From contig OY992834.1 in the NCBI GenBank assembly GCA_963921425.1, positions 6,324,001-6,388,000 on the forward strand: a stretch of DNA of 64,000 nucleotides. The letters run 5' to 3'. Position 1 is the stretch's first letter. Each line of letters starts with the position of its first letter. The DNA is from Dryas octopetala (taxonomy: Eukaryota; Streptophyta; Magnoliopsida; Rosales; Rosaceae). This document shows positions 10,861 to 23,884 of this stretch, in pieces. The notes below the pieces were generated by a model, which was not told where the DNA came from, did no database searches, and was given only the letters and a program-made list of their open reading frames with translations. The translations under genes were made by a program, and so were the position numbers.

Positions 10861-12600
10861 GTTCGGGTGGGTTTTGGACCTTTGGCTTTTTGGTGACCCC
10901 TAAATGAAGTAGCTAATTTCTGATTTGTGGCCTAATGGTCTAAAACTTAGAAAGTGCATTTTAGGGGATAAATTTTTTATACAACTCAAATTCAACTTGA
11001 AAATAACATGATTTAACACAACCATAGTCTTGAATTTATGATTTACAAGATGTGTGTTGACTGGAAGTTTAGTCATTAACTCGATTAAGTAAAACAAGTT
11101 GAGGTAGAATTGATTGATACTTTGCACAAATCCAAATTGATAGACCTGAACAAGACTCGTATTGATACCCGAACTGCATCAATAATTTCAACATTAATAA
11201 AAATATCATTATGCATCTACATAAATGAACATTTCCTGGTTGTAAACATACGGAACCAATGGATCCTTTGTACCAAAATAAAAAGAACCAACGGGTCCTC
11301 GTATGAACAATTTATGCAACTTAGCATTATATATAACGGCCATAATTACTACCTCCTCACAACCACCTTCGTTAAATGTGAATGAATAATGGTCATATTA
11401 TTATTGGCAGAGGCGAGCTTGACCTAACCTTGACACCACTATAGATTATGTAGAGTCCTTTATAATCTTGTGGCCCAGTTTAAGGGTGGCTATGGTCAGT
11501 GTTCGGATCGGGTCATTTCATATTCATATCAAATGCTACTCAATTCTAATTAGGGTTTTTTTTTTAAGTCCAGTTCAAAAATTAGGTTGATAATCCAGCC
11601 CACTTGTTACAAGAAACCCGGTTCACTTTAATGAGAAACGCGCAATACAGAAGTCACCGAACGCTCGACACTATTTACCGAGCATTAGACAATTACCATT
11701 GTGTGACAGTAGTGATTTGAATTACAAAAAACACTTATATTATATTATTATTAATTGCGACAGTATCAATTTGCCCAATTTTCCAAAAAAAAAAAAAAAA
11801 CCCACCTAGCGTTCAGCGCCAAAAATACGGAAAAAAACATAACGTGGGCTTTATTTGTATAAAGTGGATTTATTTATCATTTTAACTTTTTATGTGAGTT
11901 TGTTTATCATTAAGGGCTGTAAAATATACTTTAGAGTAATTTACTTTTTTAATTAATCTGTTTAATTAATTATATCAAATAACTCGACTCTTATCCAATT
12001 CATTAATAAATTCATCTTTGAGTTAATCCACTTATATTATAAGTTAAAAACTTAAGACTTTTAAGTCTAAACTGTCTATAATTTATATTCTCCTCATACA
12101 ATGGAACCCTACTTGACCCTGATGCTACTAAAACCATAAAAAATTATAAAAAATTATAAATAAAAAAATTTATAATTTCATATGATACCATATATGAAAT
12201 GAAAAAAGTTAACTATCTTTTACATAATATTACTTGAATATATTTATGGTGCTAGCATTAAGTTATTGATGATCAATATTAACCCGACTTGGCTGTTGGA
12301 TTAATTCAAGTAGTGAAGGTATTGTGTGGTAATATATTAAAATTAAGATAAGTTTAGAATTACGATAGATTTAGATTTAGAAGTAGATCATATCCATAAA
12401 TTTGTTTAAGTTTGATAGGTGAGTCATAGGCCCAAAACCTTTTAAGGCCCATAATTGTACGAAAGCCCAGGATGTAGAAAAAGCAGTGCGGGGTTTGAAA
12501 GTAGAGAGAGTTTAGAGAGTGACTAGAACTGAGAGTGCCCTGTAATTCTGTAAATCTATAACTAACCAACCAACCAACGGTGTTGATAAATGATAAACAA
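10861..12600. other. AT-rich intergenic DNA upstream of NF-YB
   Basis: No coding region or RNA gene was recognised. The last part (12480-12600) may be proximal promoter of the NF-YB gene, but I see no convincing TATA box. Short GGCCCA/TGGGCC-type motifs occur near 12430-12450. Confidence 0.5.
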
Positions 12601-12689
12601 GCATAAAGCCAAAAACCTCCTTCTCCTTTCTCTTTCTCCAGCGTCAGATCTCACGCCAACAACGCGCGCGCCAAATACAAAACCACGCC

Positions 12690-12729
<40 letters not shown>

Positions 12730-12789
12730 CATCTCTCTATTACTTCAACACTTACGAACAAGGTACCTATCTCTCTCTCTCTCTCTCTA
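12690..12789 (+). repeat. CT-microsatellite 5' leader of NF-YB gene
   Basis: Several (CT)n runs separated by short unique sequence occupy the region just upstream of the NF-YB start. Pyrimidine-rich leaders are common near plant transcription starts, so this probably marks the 5' UTR or a 5'-UTR intron. Confidence 0.75.
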
Positions 12790-12802
12790 ACCTTGCTCAT
12801 CA

Positions 12803-12832
12803 ATGGCCGACCTAGGGCTCCAATTCCGATAA
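12803..12832 (+). other. Possible 9-residue upstream ORF
   Basis: ATG to TAA encodes MADLGLQFR, about 75 bp before the NF-YB start codon. It lies between a GTACCT donor-like site at 12762 and a TAATGCAG acceptor-like site ending near 12890. It is therefore either a real uORF in the mature leader or part of a 5'-UTR intron. The sequence alone cannot decide. Confidence 0.35.
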
Positions 12833-12906
12833 TCGAACAATTGGTTGTACAAGCGAGTGAATCCGAATCGTTTGATTCTGATAATGCAGGGATTATTGTT
12901 GTGATA

Positions 12907-14000
12907 ATGGCGGAGGCACCGACGAGCCCGGCCGGCGGGAGCCACGAGAGCGGCGGCGAGCAGAGCCCTCAGAACGGCGGCGGCGGCGGCGTGCGGGAGC
13001 AGGACAGGTACCTTCCCATCGCGAACATCAGCCGCATCATGAAGAAGGCTTTGCCCTCCAACGGCAAGATCGCCAAGGACGCCAAGGACACCGTCCAGGA
13101 ATGCGTCTCCGAATTCATCAGCTTCGTCACCAGCGAGTAATTCTTTGCTTTTTTTTTTTTTTTTTTATCGTTTTTCCATCGCACCGTCTCCTATGTTTCC
13201 GTTTCGAATTTTTTGGGGGTTTTTTGGGTGTTTTAGGGCCAGCGATAAGTGCCAGAAAGAGAAGCGGAAGACCATCAACGGTGACGATTTGTTGTGGGCG
13301 ATGGCCACGTTAGGGTTTGAGGACTATATTGAACCCCTCAGGATTTACTTGTCTAGGTACAGGGAGGTAATCATTATTTAACCTTTGCAGTTTATTCCTT
13401 TTTCTTCAATTCACCATCGTGTTCATGTTGACTTTATATAAATTTACTGTTTGGTTGTAGCTTTGATTTGGCTTTTATTGTAGATTGTTAAATATGAACG
13501 CGCATCAACTGAATTGAGGGTTTTTTTTTTCTACAATTGTACTTCTCTTCAGTTCAATCTAACAATTCCTTTTCTTTTTTTTTTCTCTCTCATTTTTTCC
13601 TTTTGGTTTTGATTGATTGGGATCATCGCGTGGTCGCAGTTGGAGGTAACTAAACCTTCTTTAGTTGTTTTAATATATTTTTATATTTAGTTATTTTACC
13701 TTGAATTTGTGGTCTATTAGTTCATGTCTTCTCTGGAGGATTGGAAATGAGTTTATTGGCAAACTTTGAACAGGGTGATGCAAAGGGCTCTGCTAGGGGT
13801 GGAGATGGATCTTCTAAAGGGAATGTTGTCGGAGCTCTACCTGGCCCAAATTCACAGGTCTGATTGTATAAACCTGCTTTGGATTACTACCTTAAACTTT
13901 GGATCATTACCTCACTCTGTTCTCTTACTTTTATTGTTGGCGATGAATGAATATGGCAGTTTGTTCATCAGGGATCAATGAACTACGTCAACTCTCAAGT

Positions 14001-14050
<50 letters not shown>

Positions 14051-16098
14051 AGCACACACATACTTGTAATTTTTTTCGTTAACAAGCTAAAATAGAAGTA
14101 CCCTACTTCCAGGGACGGAGCTATACATGCCTAAAAGAGGGGAAGGGGTGGGGAGACTCTACTATGGGTGACTTCATACAAATTTCATGTTTTTCCCTTG
14201 AAAATAATAGAATCCCGCCAAATTATATAATTGACATATAAACTTCAGTTGCTTTCCAAATGGCATGAGTTATTTAATGATTTAGTGCTCATGGGAAATT
14301 GTTTAAAAATTATCCTGTTTTGAGTGTATGTATGTGTGTGAAGTTGCTAAGCATTTTTAGTAGAAGGTGCACTGGTTTTAGAGAATATGCTTTGGATCCT
14401 TATAATTCATCAAAGCCACCAGCAGGCTCTTATGTCAAAGCCCATACAGGATTACATGTTTTTTCTTGTCTCTAGATGCAGATTTAGTAATTCTAGGAAA
14501 CCTGAATTTGTGGGAAAATTGTGCATAACAAAATTACAGATATAGTCTTGCTTCTGTTTGGTTGATTGCCCTTGAATCTAAAATTTTTTATGAAAAAGAT
14601 CATAGCTCCTATTCATTAAGAAGGAAACTAAAAATTCTGAGCCTTAAGCAATACAAAGATGTTAGACTTTATGCCAACTTGTATTAACCAATGCTTTTAT
14701 GCAGGCTCACGCATAATTGATTGGAGTCTTATTAAAAGGACAATTCAGATTAATCAAACCTGAACAGATAAATACTTTGTTGCCAGTGGGGAGTCTTCTT
14801 TGGTTACTAGTGTATGAGATAATTGAACGTTTACCAAGAGTAATTCATGAAGGTTTACATTTAATAAGACATTCATGTGGTGATAGTATCTTAATAGTTA
14901 ATTACTTATTGGTTCTTCAATTCAACTTTGGTTTGGAGAGAAACAAAGTTTGGAGTGGACCATCTTCCATAGAGGCCCTACTCTCTCTCCATTACATGTA
15001 AAAGAAATCATTTAATAGATAGTGAATGATTCATAGAAATCTATGATTTTCCATTAATAATAGTAATGAAAAACTCTATAAAAAGTACTGGAGAGTGTTC
15101 ATTCACTTATACTGTGATATGTAGATCTACATATATTTTCTTCAGTAACTATATACATTAACATATTTTTTTAACTTATAGTATGCTTGGGGAACCTTCT
15201 GGGGAAAAAAAATAAGTGTGCTTGGGGAAGGGTTTGCAATGTGCAATCCCAACTGCCTTTTATTCCTTTTTTGCCTGTGAAGGTTATTGATGGGATTTAG
15301 ATTCTCCAATGAGACACTCTTAAGTTGAAAAAGGTGAGATAGGCTTTACCAGCTATAGGCTGGTTTGGTAGTTGTCACTGTACTCAAGGCTGGTCGCATA
15401 TGGACAGCATTTGAATTTCGATAAAAGATAGCTTAGGCTGCCAGATATGGCTTTGAAAATTTCTTGTAAGGTGCATCATTTCGAGCAAATTTTCCTGGCA
15501 CATTAATGGACTGATTTAAAATAGTCCTTAGAAAGACACATTTTGTCCTTGAAGAAATTATAATGCCAATACATATGTGCAATAGGCGACCTTAAGGCAC
15601 ATTAAATAAAGTATTCTTTGTGTACTAACACTGAAAGTTAAAGGTTTACATGTTTTGCAAGAACCTGTTTATTGTAGTATTTTGTGGCCTTTGATATCAA
15701 ATGTTACTGAGAGTTCAGGTGGTACTATTATTTGTGTTACTTTGTTAGAACACTAACATGCTTGTTCATGTATTTGCTAATCTATGTGCTTTAGAAAATG
15801 ATCTCTTCATCTTATAATATCTTGCAATTTGGTCCAACATGCTGTGGCAGTGAGTTTTTTTAGTTAAGTGGAAGAATTCATTTGCTTTATTTTTCTACTC
15901 AATTGTAGGAGGACTATTATGTGCCTTTGAACAATATGGGAAATGGAAATTGATGCTTTTGTTTATGGAATGAGGAAGAAGAGAGGACATGGGTTGTGCT
16001 GAATGGTCATGTGCAGTTGATCCTAATGATGTTGCCCTCAATATCTTGCAATGCAGGCACAGCATCTGGTTGTTCATTCCATGCAAAGCAATGAGTAG
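12907..16098 (+). CDS. NF-YB (CBF/HAP3) histone-fold transcription subunit
   Basis: Six coding exons: 12907-13136, 13237-13366, 13640-13645, 13774-13857, 13960-13998, 16057-16098; 176 residues. The product is the B subunit of NF-Y, which pairs with NF-YC through its histone fold and with NF-YA binds CCAAT boxes in the nucleus. The conserved core spans about residues 33-124 ([58 protein letters not shown]). The non-LEC1-type core and the short acidic N-terminus and GS/Q-rich C-terminus resemble the NF-YB1/8/10 group. Exon 3 is a 6-nt microexon (TTGGAG, Leu-Glu) flanked by GCAG and GTAACT; it supplies the two residues that homologues have before GDxKGS. The last intron is 2.06 kb; a second acceptor at 14701-14704 would give a shorter end (AHA-stop). 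The ATG at 12907 is chosen because upstream in-frame codons lack conservation and a CT-rich leader precedes it. Confidence 0.92.
14003..14049 (+). repeat. (CT)n microsatellite in NF-YB intron 5
   Basis: About 23 uninterrupted CT units begin a few bases after the donor of the last NF-YB intron. Such runs vary in length between individuals and make good markers. Confidence 0.95.
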
Positions 16099-16602
16099 AA
16101 GTTTTCATTTTATCGTATATCATTTTAAGAACTCGGAGGTGGTAAAAATTGTTAAAGTTTCAATGCTGATAGTATCATTTGTGTGAATCTGAGTTAAATC
16201 CAAAGTTATTATATATGTTTCTGGGCTCTCTGTTCTGGTTGGGATATAGGGGAGATTTGGATTTTGTTGATACTCTCATCAGCTGGAGTCGGTGGCGAAG
16301 ATATGGTAGGGGCAATGGGGTCTACCAATTCGTATAGCGTTTTTATTGATAATGAAGGTTGATAAATATAGTACAAATTTGGCTAAATTTGTTCTAATCT
16401 TAGATTGACCATTTTGAGTTTTCATTTCTTTACCCTTTTTTCAATTATCTCTTTATCCATTTAAAAAAATGTATTGGATTTGTGAAAGTTACATATATTT
16501 CACACCAGCTTGACTCACCGTGAAATTATATAATTCCAACCAGGTTCATACAAGCTGGGCCAAGATGTGTCAAATGGCCCCAATCACCTTTTATATAATC
16601 TT

Positions 16603-17315
16603 TAATTGTGTGTTTGGATGGAGGAAAAAAACTCGGAATTTAAACAAAACTCAGCATTTAAGAAATTACATGCTCTAATTTCCTTGTTTGGGTCAATAAA
16701 TACAGAATTTTGTAAATTCTAGGTGGAAAAAAACTTGGGATTTGAAGGCTGTAAATTCCAACTTTAAATTCCACCTAAATTGGTGTCATTTTCAAAATTC
16801 CAATTTTTACAAAAGAAAAATAAGTCATGTCGACCATGTTGACACTACCATCACTGCCGCCAACGTCACCACCACCCCCGCCACCACCCCCGCTGCCGCT
16901 GCCGCCACCACCACCAACACCAACACCAAGACCGCCACCACCGCCATCATCGTCACCGCCGCCACCACCATCACCGTCATTTCCAACACCACCACCGCCA
17001 CCGCCACCGCCAACACCCCAATTTTAGCCACCACCATTTCTCCTACCGCTTGTGGGCCATTACCCCTACCAATATGGTCAACTCATCATAAATATCATTT
17101 TTATTGTTGCCACCATCACCATCACCATTACTCTTTTGAATTGATGTATCAAAAATTAAAACTACCATAAATTCCGTATTTAAACTCCATTATGTTTACA
17201 TGTTATCCAAACAAGAGAATTTACATATTCTAGAATTTTAAATCACATCGTTTTAAATTCCGTCATTTGTGAATTCCTTAGTAATTTCAAACTACTTCAT
17301 CCAAACGCACCATAA
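16603..17315. mobile_element. Tourist/Harbinger-like MITE with CCN-rich core
   Basis: Element 16606-17312 between TAA direct repeats (16603-16605 and 17313-17315), the 3-bp duplication typical of PIF/Harbinger elements. The terminal inverted repeats begin TTGTGTGTTTGGATGGA on the left and TGGTGCGTTTGGATGAA on the right, with weaker matching further inward. The centre (about 16840-17035) is an imperfect CCN/ACC trinucleotide tract, open in several frames on both strands (Pro- or Thr-rich one way, Val/Ala-rich the other). The open frames follow from the triplet composition, and no gene is called. Confidence 0.7.
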
Positions 17316-19020
17316 GGGAATACGTCAGTTTGGTGAAAAATTCAAAATGCCTGAAATTTTCTTCATAATTTAATAAAAATAAGGGCAAACCATAGTTTAA
17401 TAAAGTACGGGCAAAACATAATTTAATAAATTTTAAATTATCAAAAAGTAAAAAGATAGTTATCAAAGCACTAACCCACTACTTTTTTTTTTTTTTGGTC
17501 AAATAACCCACTACTTTCTTTCTCTCAATAACTATATAACGAATGGATAAGATCATAAGATAGGATTGTGTGGCTAGAAAGCTTAGTTTTTTTCTTATAT
17601 TAATCAACTGTCGTCCCTCAGAATCTCCTCCGTCAAACGAAGCCTAGGTGCAATTCACTTTTTTATTATTTAGATATAAATTTAACATATTGGAGGAAAT
17701 TAAAATAAGTTACAAGAATGAGCAAAAATTTTACCACCCCCACTGGGAGAGTTTTGTAGATTTGGCTTGGCTCTATTTATAGTTTAGTTATGTGGCCATG
17801 TGAAGAATATTGTTTAATTGGATGCTCTTCAAGAAAAAACATAAGAAGGAAAAAGTTTAAATACATGGAGATTTTCATATAGCACATATGGTTCTCCATA
17901 TTTTGCTGACAAGTAAATTTCTTTGGCAGTGGAGGGTATGGGTTTGCGTTGTGTGTGTTATGTTTTGTTTGGGCTGCTATTTTTATTTTTGGTTATTTTG
18001 CAAATGAGGCCAATTTCCAAAAGCAAAGGCCAATAGTTTGAATCCTTTGACTGTAAAAGTAAAAAACACATTATTCTTCACAAAAATTTGCGAAACGTAT
18101 TTACTTCATTGTGTAGGAGTGTAGGACTGGTAGCTATTTATTACTCCGTAGTTCTTTTTTGTTTGACTCATATATTGAATCTTTGTTCTCCTTTTGTCGT
18201 TGTTGATTGCTTCAAGGCAAACAAGATCGCATAATTGTTTTTTGTTTTTGTTTTTATTTTTGTAGAAGATGGATTTTATTTACTTAGTTAGATGATTCTA
18301 AAATTTCCCATAAAAACGCAGGTAATGTTACCCATTACATTTATTTTGTTAAGGCCTTTTTTAATGTAGAATTAATATAGAATGTAAGAGCATGTTTAAA
18401 CACTTAATAGTGTGAGAGAATGTTCGTTTTTAGAATCAATATAAAATGTGAGAGTTAAACGCGTTTAACGTTATAATGTTGGGAATATTTATTTTTTCAA
18501 ATTCCGCATTGGATAATTGTTGTAATTGTGCTTAGCTATGACTTAAATGAGAAGGTATACAGTATACACTATGAGGCATCAGGCAACATACTGAACAAGA
18601 ATAAAACAGTGATGAATGAGTAGGACATGCATGCAGGGAATAGAGCACAGTGAGAGTCGCACTCAAAAACAAGCACCAACTTCCACATCATGTCCATATG
18701 CTCTTTATTATTCACAAGCCCACGTACCAGCACGTGATCGTTGTCACCAAAGTGTGGATTTTGGAAGGGTTGTTGCCACGTTGCATGCACGTGATCTGTG
18801 ATAATAGAGTGTAGAGAGAGAGAGAGAGAGAGAGCATGAACACATCTCACACATCACATTTATCTTCTGGTCTCTTTTTCTGTCCGTCTCTCACGTCACA
18901 AAAAATTAAAGTCTGAAATTTGTGAGAATAGAGAATTTAGAAGGCAAAACCAAAACAAAGAAGCTCCGCATGAACCAATGAACATACGAAGGGGAATGAA
19001 CTATCGAGTAGTAGTTGCGA

Positions 19021-19315
19021 GTTAATTACACTCATATTTTCTAAAATTCATTGTTTTTTCACGTATATTTTTTTGGGTTTCAAAACTTACATATACATCT
19101 CTGGAGATTTCAAAACTGTTGCATATAACTCCCTATAATGAGACAAAAAATTATAAAAAAATTATGTAAAAAAGCATGTTAAAGGGTGAAATGGCATAAT
19201 AAGATTACTCAAAGTGTAAGGTCCAACCTCAATATAAATTTTTTTTTTTTTGAAACTCTAGAAGATATACCTGAAAAGACGATGATAAACTTCATAAAAT
19301 ATAAGTGTAATTAAC
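19021..19315. mobile_element. Decayed inverted-repeat MITE
   Basis: The left end GTTAATTACACTCATATTTT is mirrored by the right end at 19296-19315 (complement GTTAATTACACTTATATTTT). Weaker matching extends about 70 bp inward. The flanks suggest a degenerate 8-9 bp duplication but no exact one, so the class is unassigned. Confidence 0.6.
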
Positions 19316-20236
19316 TTTAATAGTTACTTGGAATAATTTAATGTTTCTCATCCTACTCCCCCCACGACGTGACCATCATTTCTTGCCTGCACGAGAGGGG
19401 AGGCTGCCAACTCAACCCCTCATCATCTCTCTCTCTCATCCACTACTTGCAATTTTGGAGCAAAATTGTCTCTTCCCTTTTGGAGTACAATAACTCAAAT
19501 ACACTAATTATTCAGAAATCAAAAATATTTTCTTACTAAACAATTTAATAAGGTATGTAATAAGATTGTAAATCTGAATTATATATTGATTATATATAAT
19601 CATACTTTTTAGTATGACAAGAGAATATTATTTGTGATTCCACATATGTATACGAAAGATTTGGGGTCGATTTAATATCAGTTAAGTAAAACCCAGACAG
19701 AGCTTTCAAATATGTGTGGACCCTCTTCAATCATGGGACTGTGCGGCAACCTTTTGATTGCTTCTTGCCAACAGTACTCATCCTGTATAATTTGTTTTTT
19801 GTTTTCCTTCTTTTTTTATGAATCACGTTGTGTACTTCTGTACTTGTTACACAAATAGTGACTATATTCATACTCTTAGTTGTATATTAATCCTGCAAGG
19901 TTAGATGAGATGTACCCTTTTCATGTCTCACATTGTAATTTACTAATTTGTAGATAAGGAAATATTCTTTTATTAGATTATTGTTCACGTACAATTGTAT
20001 CTAATACATACTCTCAATCAACGACTAATAGCATATATCAGACTAATAGAATATTTTTCACATCAACATTTTGGTCATCAATAATAGCATAAATCATACA
20101 TGATGCCAAGTCATGAAAAATACAGAATAAGATATCTGGTCATTTTGGTAGGAGAAGGAGGTGATAGAATATGATTCCATTTGGCTATCATCAAAACAAA
20201 AAATAAAAGATTCCATACAGGCTTTGTTATGGAATC

Positions 20237-20270
<34 letters not shown>

Positions 20271-20706
20271 CAGGCATGTGTGCACTTAGGCCAACTCACA
20301 CCCTGAGAGGGTCCAGCTCACAGCCTCACACCAGTGGCACCCCTTGTTGATGCCTCTGTTTATTATTTCTTTATTTACTGGGACAGACCCCCAAAACTTC
20401 CTTTGTTGGTCAAGAGTCAACAAGACCCATTTTTGTTATTGACCAAAATACCCCTCTTGGCATACAGCTGGCCACGATATAAACCACAGAGAAAGAGAGA
20501 AAGGGTTGGGGGTTTTTGAGAGATTGGCAGCAACTCCTCACGTGGCCCAAACTGCTTTGCCAAGAGAGATGGACAGAGTCTGAGCCTCACACACCCAACG
20601 CCAGTCACGCCATGCTCTCTTTTTATTCTTTTGCATATCTACGCGCTCAACCTCCGCTGTGTATGTAACCTTCAAATCAAGCACTTGTGGTAATAAAATA
20701 AAGATG

Positions 20707-21079
20707 AAATTTCACTTTTGATCGGTGTAATTATTTGGCTAAGGTTTTATTTTAGTTTTTATAGTTTCAATTGTTTTAATTTTGCTCAGGTTTATAAATT
20801 GTTATAATTTAATGAAAAGTTAGCATTTTTATCCATTAATTCATTAAATCTGTTATTAAATTGTCAGTCATATGTAAAATATATGATCAAAATCACAATA
20901 GTTTATAAAGTATATGATCAAAAGCTCAACAAATTAATTTAACGGTTGAATAAACGAAAATACTAACATATTCTTAAATTTCAACAATTTGTAAATTACA
21001 AGACTAAAATCATCACAATTGAAACTACAAGAATTAAAGTGTAACTTGGCCCGAAGTATATGGACCAAAAGTGAAATTT
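20707..21079. mobile_element. Decayed MITE with ~100-bp inverted arms
   Basis: The left arm starts AAATTTCACTTTTGATCGGT and the right arm reads AAATTTCACTTTTGGTCC on the complement. Both continue through a GTAGTTTCAATTG-like block and remain alignable for 100 bp or more. The style, with 'ggtccatatactt' phrases, is that of many Mutator-type plant MITEs. The target duplication is eroded. Confidence 0.6.
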
Positions 21080-21451
21080 GGCCATTAGATAAATATACCA
21101 AAATTTGTAAAACCATTCATACAATACAACATTTATTCACGAATGTTATACGAGTAATATTTTCTTGTCAAATAATTTGATAACTAATATTTTCATGATA
21201 TTTGTTAATGATCATTTAGTTTAGCGATAATATTTAACCTCTTTCTTGTTAGATAAAGTTTTGAATTCAAATCTAATATTGATGATCAGTTGTTGATTAA
21301 TCATAAAAGTATTATATATATTTTCATCATATTTGCTAAAAAGTCTTTTCTATTATTTGGGTAGGTAACTTTTTGACAAAAAAAAAAAAACAGCAAAACT
21401 TATATGTATTCCACTTTGATTTATGAAGACTTGGTTCACATCAAAGTGTAA

Positions 21452-21543
21452 GATTAATATATAGAATGGTCTTCTAGCTGTGGTGATTGGTGATTGGTGA
21501 TCGGTGATCGGTGATTAATATATAGAATGGTCTTCTAGCTGTG
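21452..21543 (+). repeat. Direct repeat bracketing a 7-mer tandem array
   Basis: A 30-bp unit, GATTAATATATAGAATGGTC followed by TTCTAGCTGTG, occurs at 21452 and again at about 21512. Between the copies lie five head-to-tail 7-mers of the form GGTGATY. The arrangement fits replication slippage or a small duplication event. Confidence 0.85.
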
Positions 21544-23884
21544 TAAGATTAACATATTACAATGCAAGACTAAGCTTTTATTTCGCCGGATGAAGTGTTT
21601 GGGTGAAGGCATTTTGGTCCCATTTGGGTATATAATTGACTCTTTATAAGAAGAAGAAGAAAATATGGACTGTGGAGGTCTCCTTCATTTGCGCCTATAA
21701 TTATTCATTGGAAATGTCCCTTTTTTTTTTGTGATGGAATCTTCCAAACCAATCTTTGATCTCATAGACAGCAAAGAGATTTATGTCTTAGTGATGAAAA
21801 TAAATATTCTACCCATAAAAAGAACGTGTGTCCATTCATGAATGAATATATATGATTCCCACTTATGCAATTTTTGATGTTTATGTAATATTTTATGTGC
21901 ATTCCTTTCACATAATCGGTTTTATATGAATTGCATAATATTAAGGTCTCATAAAATAAGTTAAAATCAGAACATGTATAGAATTCAATCTCTTTCAATA
22001 TAATTTAAAAGAGATATTGTGTCACAACCTCAACTCTCAACTCTATATTATATCAAGACTGGTTCAAAACTTATTAATTAGGTTCCTAATTTTCTCTTAT
22101 TAAAAAGTAATATTTCAATGAACCTATAATTATAAACCAACCATTTTTTCCCCAAGCAAAATATCATTGTTTTCTCTCAACTCATGAGAAGGTGTGTCAG
22201 TGTCACTCACTTGCTTGAGTTGGCAGTGCGTGCATATGACCATGTAAGCGAACTGTACGTATACGCTCATGAATCTTTTAAGACGCATTTCAGGAGTGAG
22301 TGAGTGGGGCCCACAACAGAGCCCCTGGCCACACCAAGGAGGAGTAGTAGGTCCACGTGATCAATCGTACTGACTTTGACCGTTTCGTTGCGTACAAAAT
22401 TTTCACTACGTGATCTGCTCGTAACTCATGTTCATGCATCTCCATGAAATGGAACCACGCAGCAAGCAATTTCTCTCCAACACCACCATATGCCCATTTG
22501 GCCCCATTTCCCAACGCCATTTGGGGTATGAGATGGGTCCCATATGTTGTGGGTCCCACCTTATTAGAAGCGAATACGGCACTAAAGAACTAAACCCAAA
22601 AAAAAAAAAAAAAGTTTTATTTATAAATTATAATTGTTTTATTTTAACTTTTTGTCTTTGTTATCACTTATCAAGTTATCAGTACCTATTTTTCTAAGTG
22701 GGGGTATAGATAAAAAGGGAAAAATTAAACTTTTAATTTTACTAAAGTTTAAGTAACAAGAGGGTTCAAGTTGAATCCACCCTAAACGGTTTTCTCTGTA
22801 CCCAAGTTGTGTTGATGATTTTATATGAATTTATTTCCTTATTTACTTATAAAAAGAGATGGAATAGAGTTTTGGAGTGCTAATTGGTCATCTTAGAAGT
22901 TAGACGACCAAATATTGTACTACAAAACTATAGATGAATTGTTCACAAATAAACCAACAAATAGCAAGCACCCAATCCATCAATACAAAAAGTAAATCAC
23001 TCGATAGTCCCATTGCTATAATAGACTATGATTAATTAGAATTTGACTGAATTAATCAAACAAAAGTGTTTTTTACAATAGATAAACAATAATTGGTGCA
23101 TGTCTTCGATATCCAAGTGGATTCTGCTTGAAATATTTGGATTTTTAATGAAATTTTGTACCAAAAACGCTTCATACACAAGTATTTCCAAACTTGCATC
23201 TATTATTTTATTTTTTGTGGGGTATTTTTTATAATGTTATCTAAAGGGTGGAGTTACTAGCCATGAGATTGTGAAAAATCCTTGGAATTAATAAAAAATT
23301 TATCAGATTCTACCCCCTTTGCCATAAAAATCTATCATCTATCATTGAAATAAAGGCTGGTCATCTTGTTTCTTGGTTCATGCATGCATGTGTCAATCTA
23401 TTGTCAACCAGAGTCAATATTTAAGAGTTATATGCATATAGGTACTGCTCGAATTACAAGACACAATTACTCTAAAGAAAAATAAACTTACAAGACACAA
23501 TTAATGTGCACTATTGATTTTGTAACGCACACGATTTGATACTTAGTTTCTTCCAAAATATAGGATGCGTCAATTAGACCAAACAACATTTTAGGTAACA
23601 CAATATTTACTATATCAACCACACAATGCGATTTCACCTACCACATTGAGTCATTGGTGGTGAAAGAGTACTCATAATGTTAGCTCTAACATTTGAAAAA
23701 TTATTAGATATGAGTATATATATGACTATGAAATTAGATGACATATTATAAATTCATACAAATTATACTATGCATATTAAGATTTAATCTTAAAATTTTG
23801 TTAACGTACAAGTCACACAGCACATTTCATGGTGCGACTGGCATACATATGTATTAAATTTAATGGTTACTATAGTCTACATAT

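Noticed and set aside
16742-17170. 142-codon Thr/Pro-rich frame and its mirror frames
   Set aside because: All arise from the CCN triplet tract in a MITE; triplet repeats keep several frames open by composition alone.
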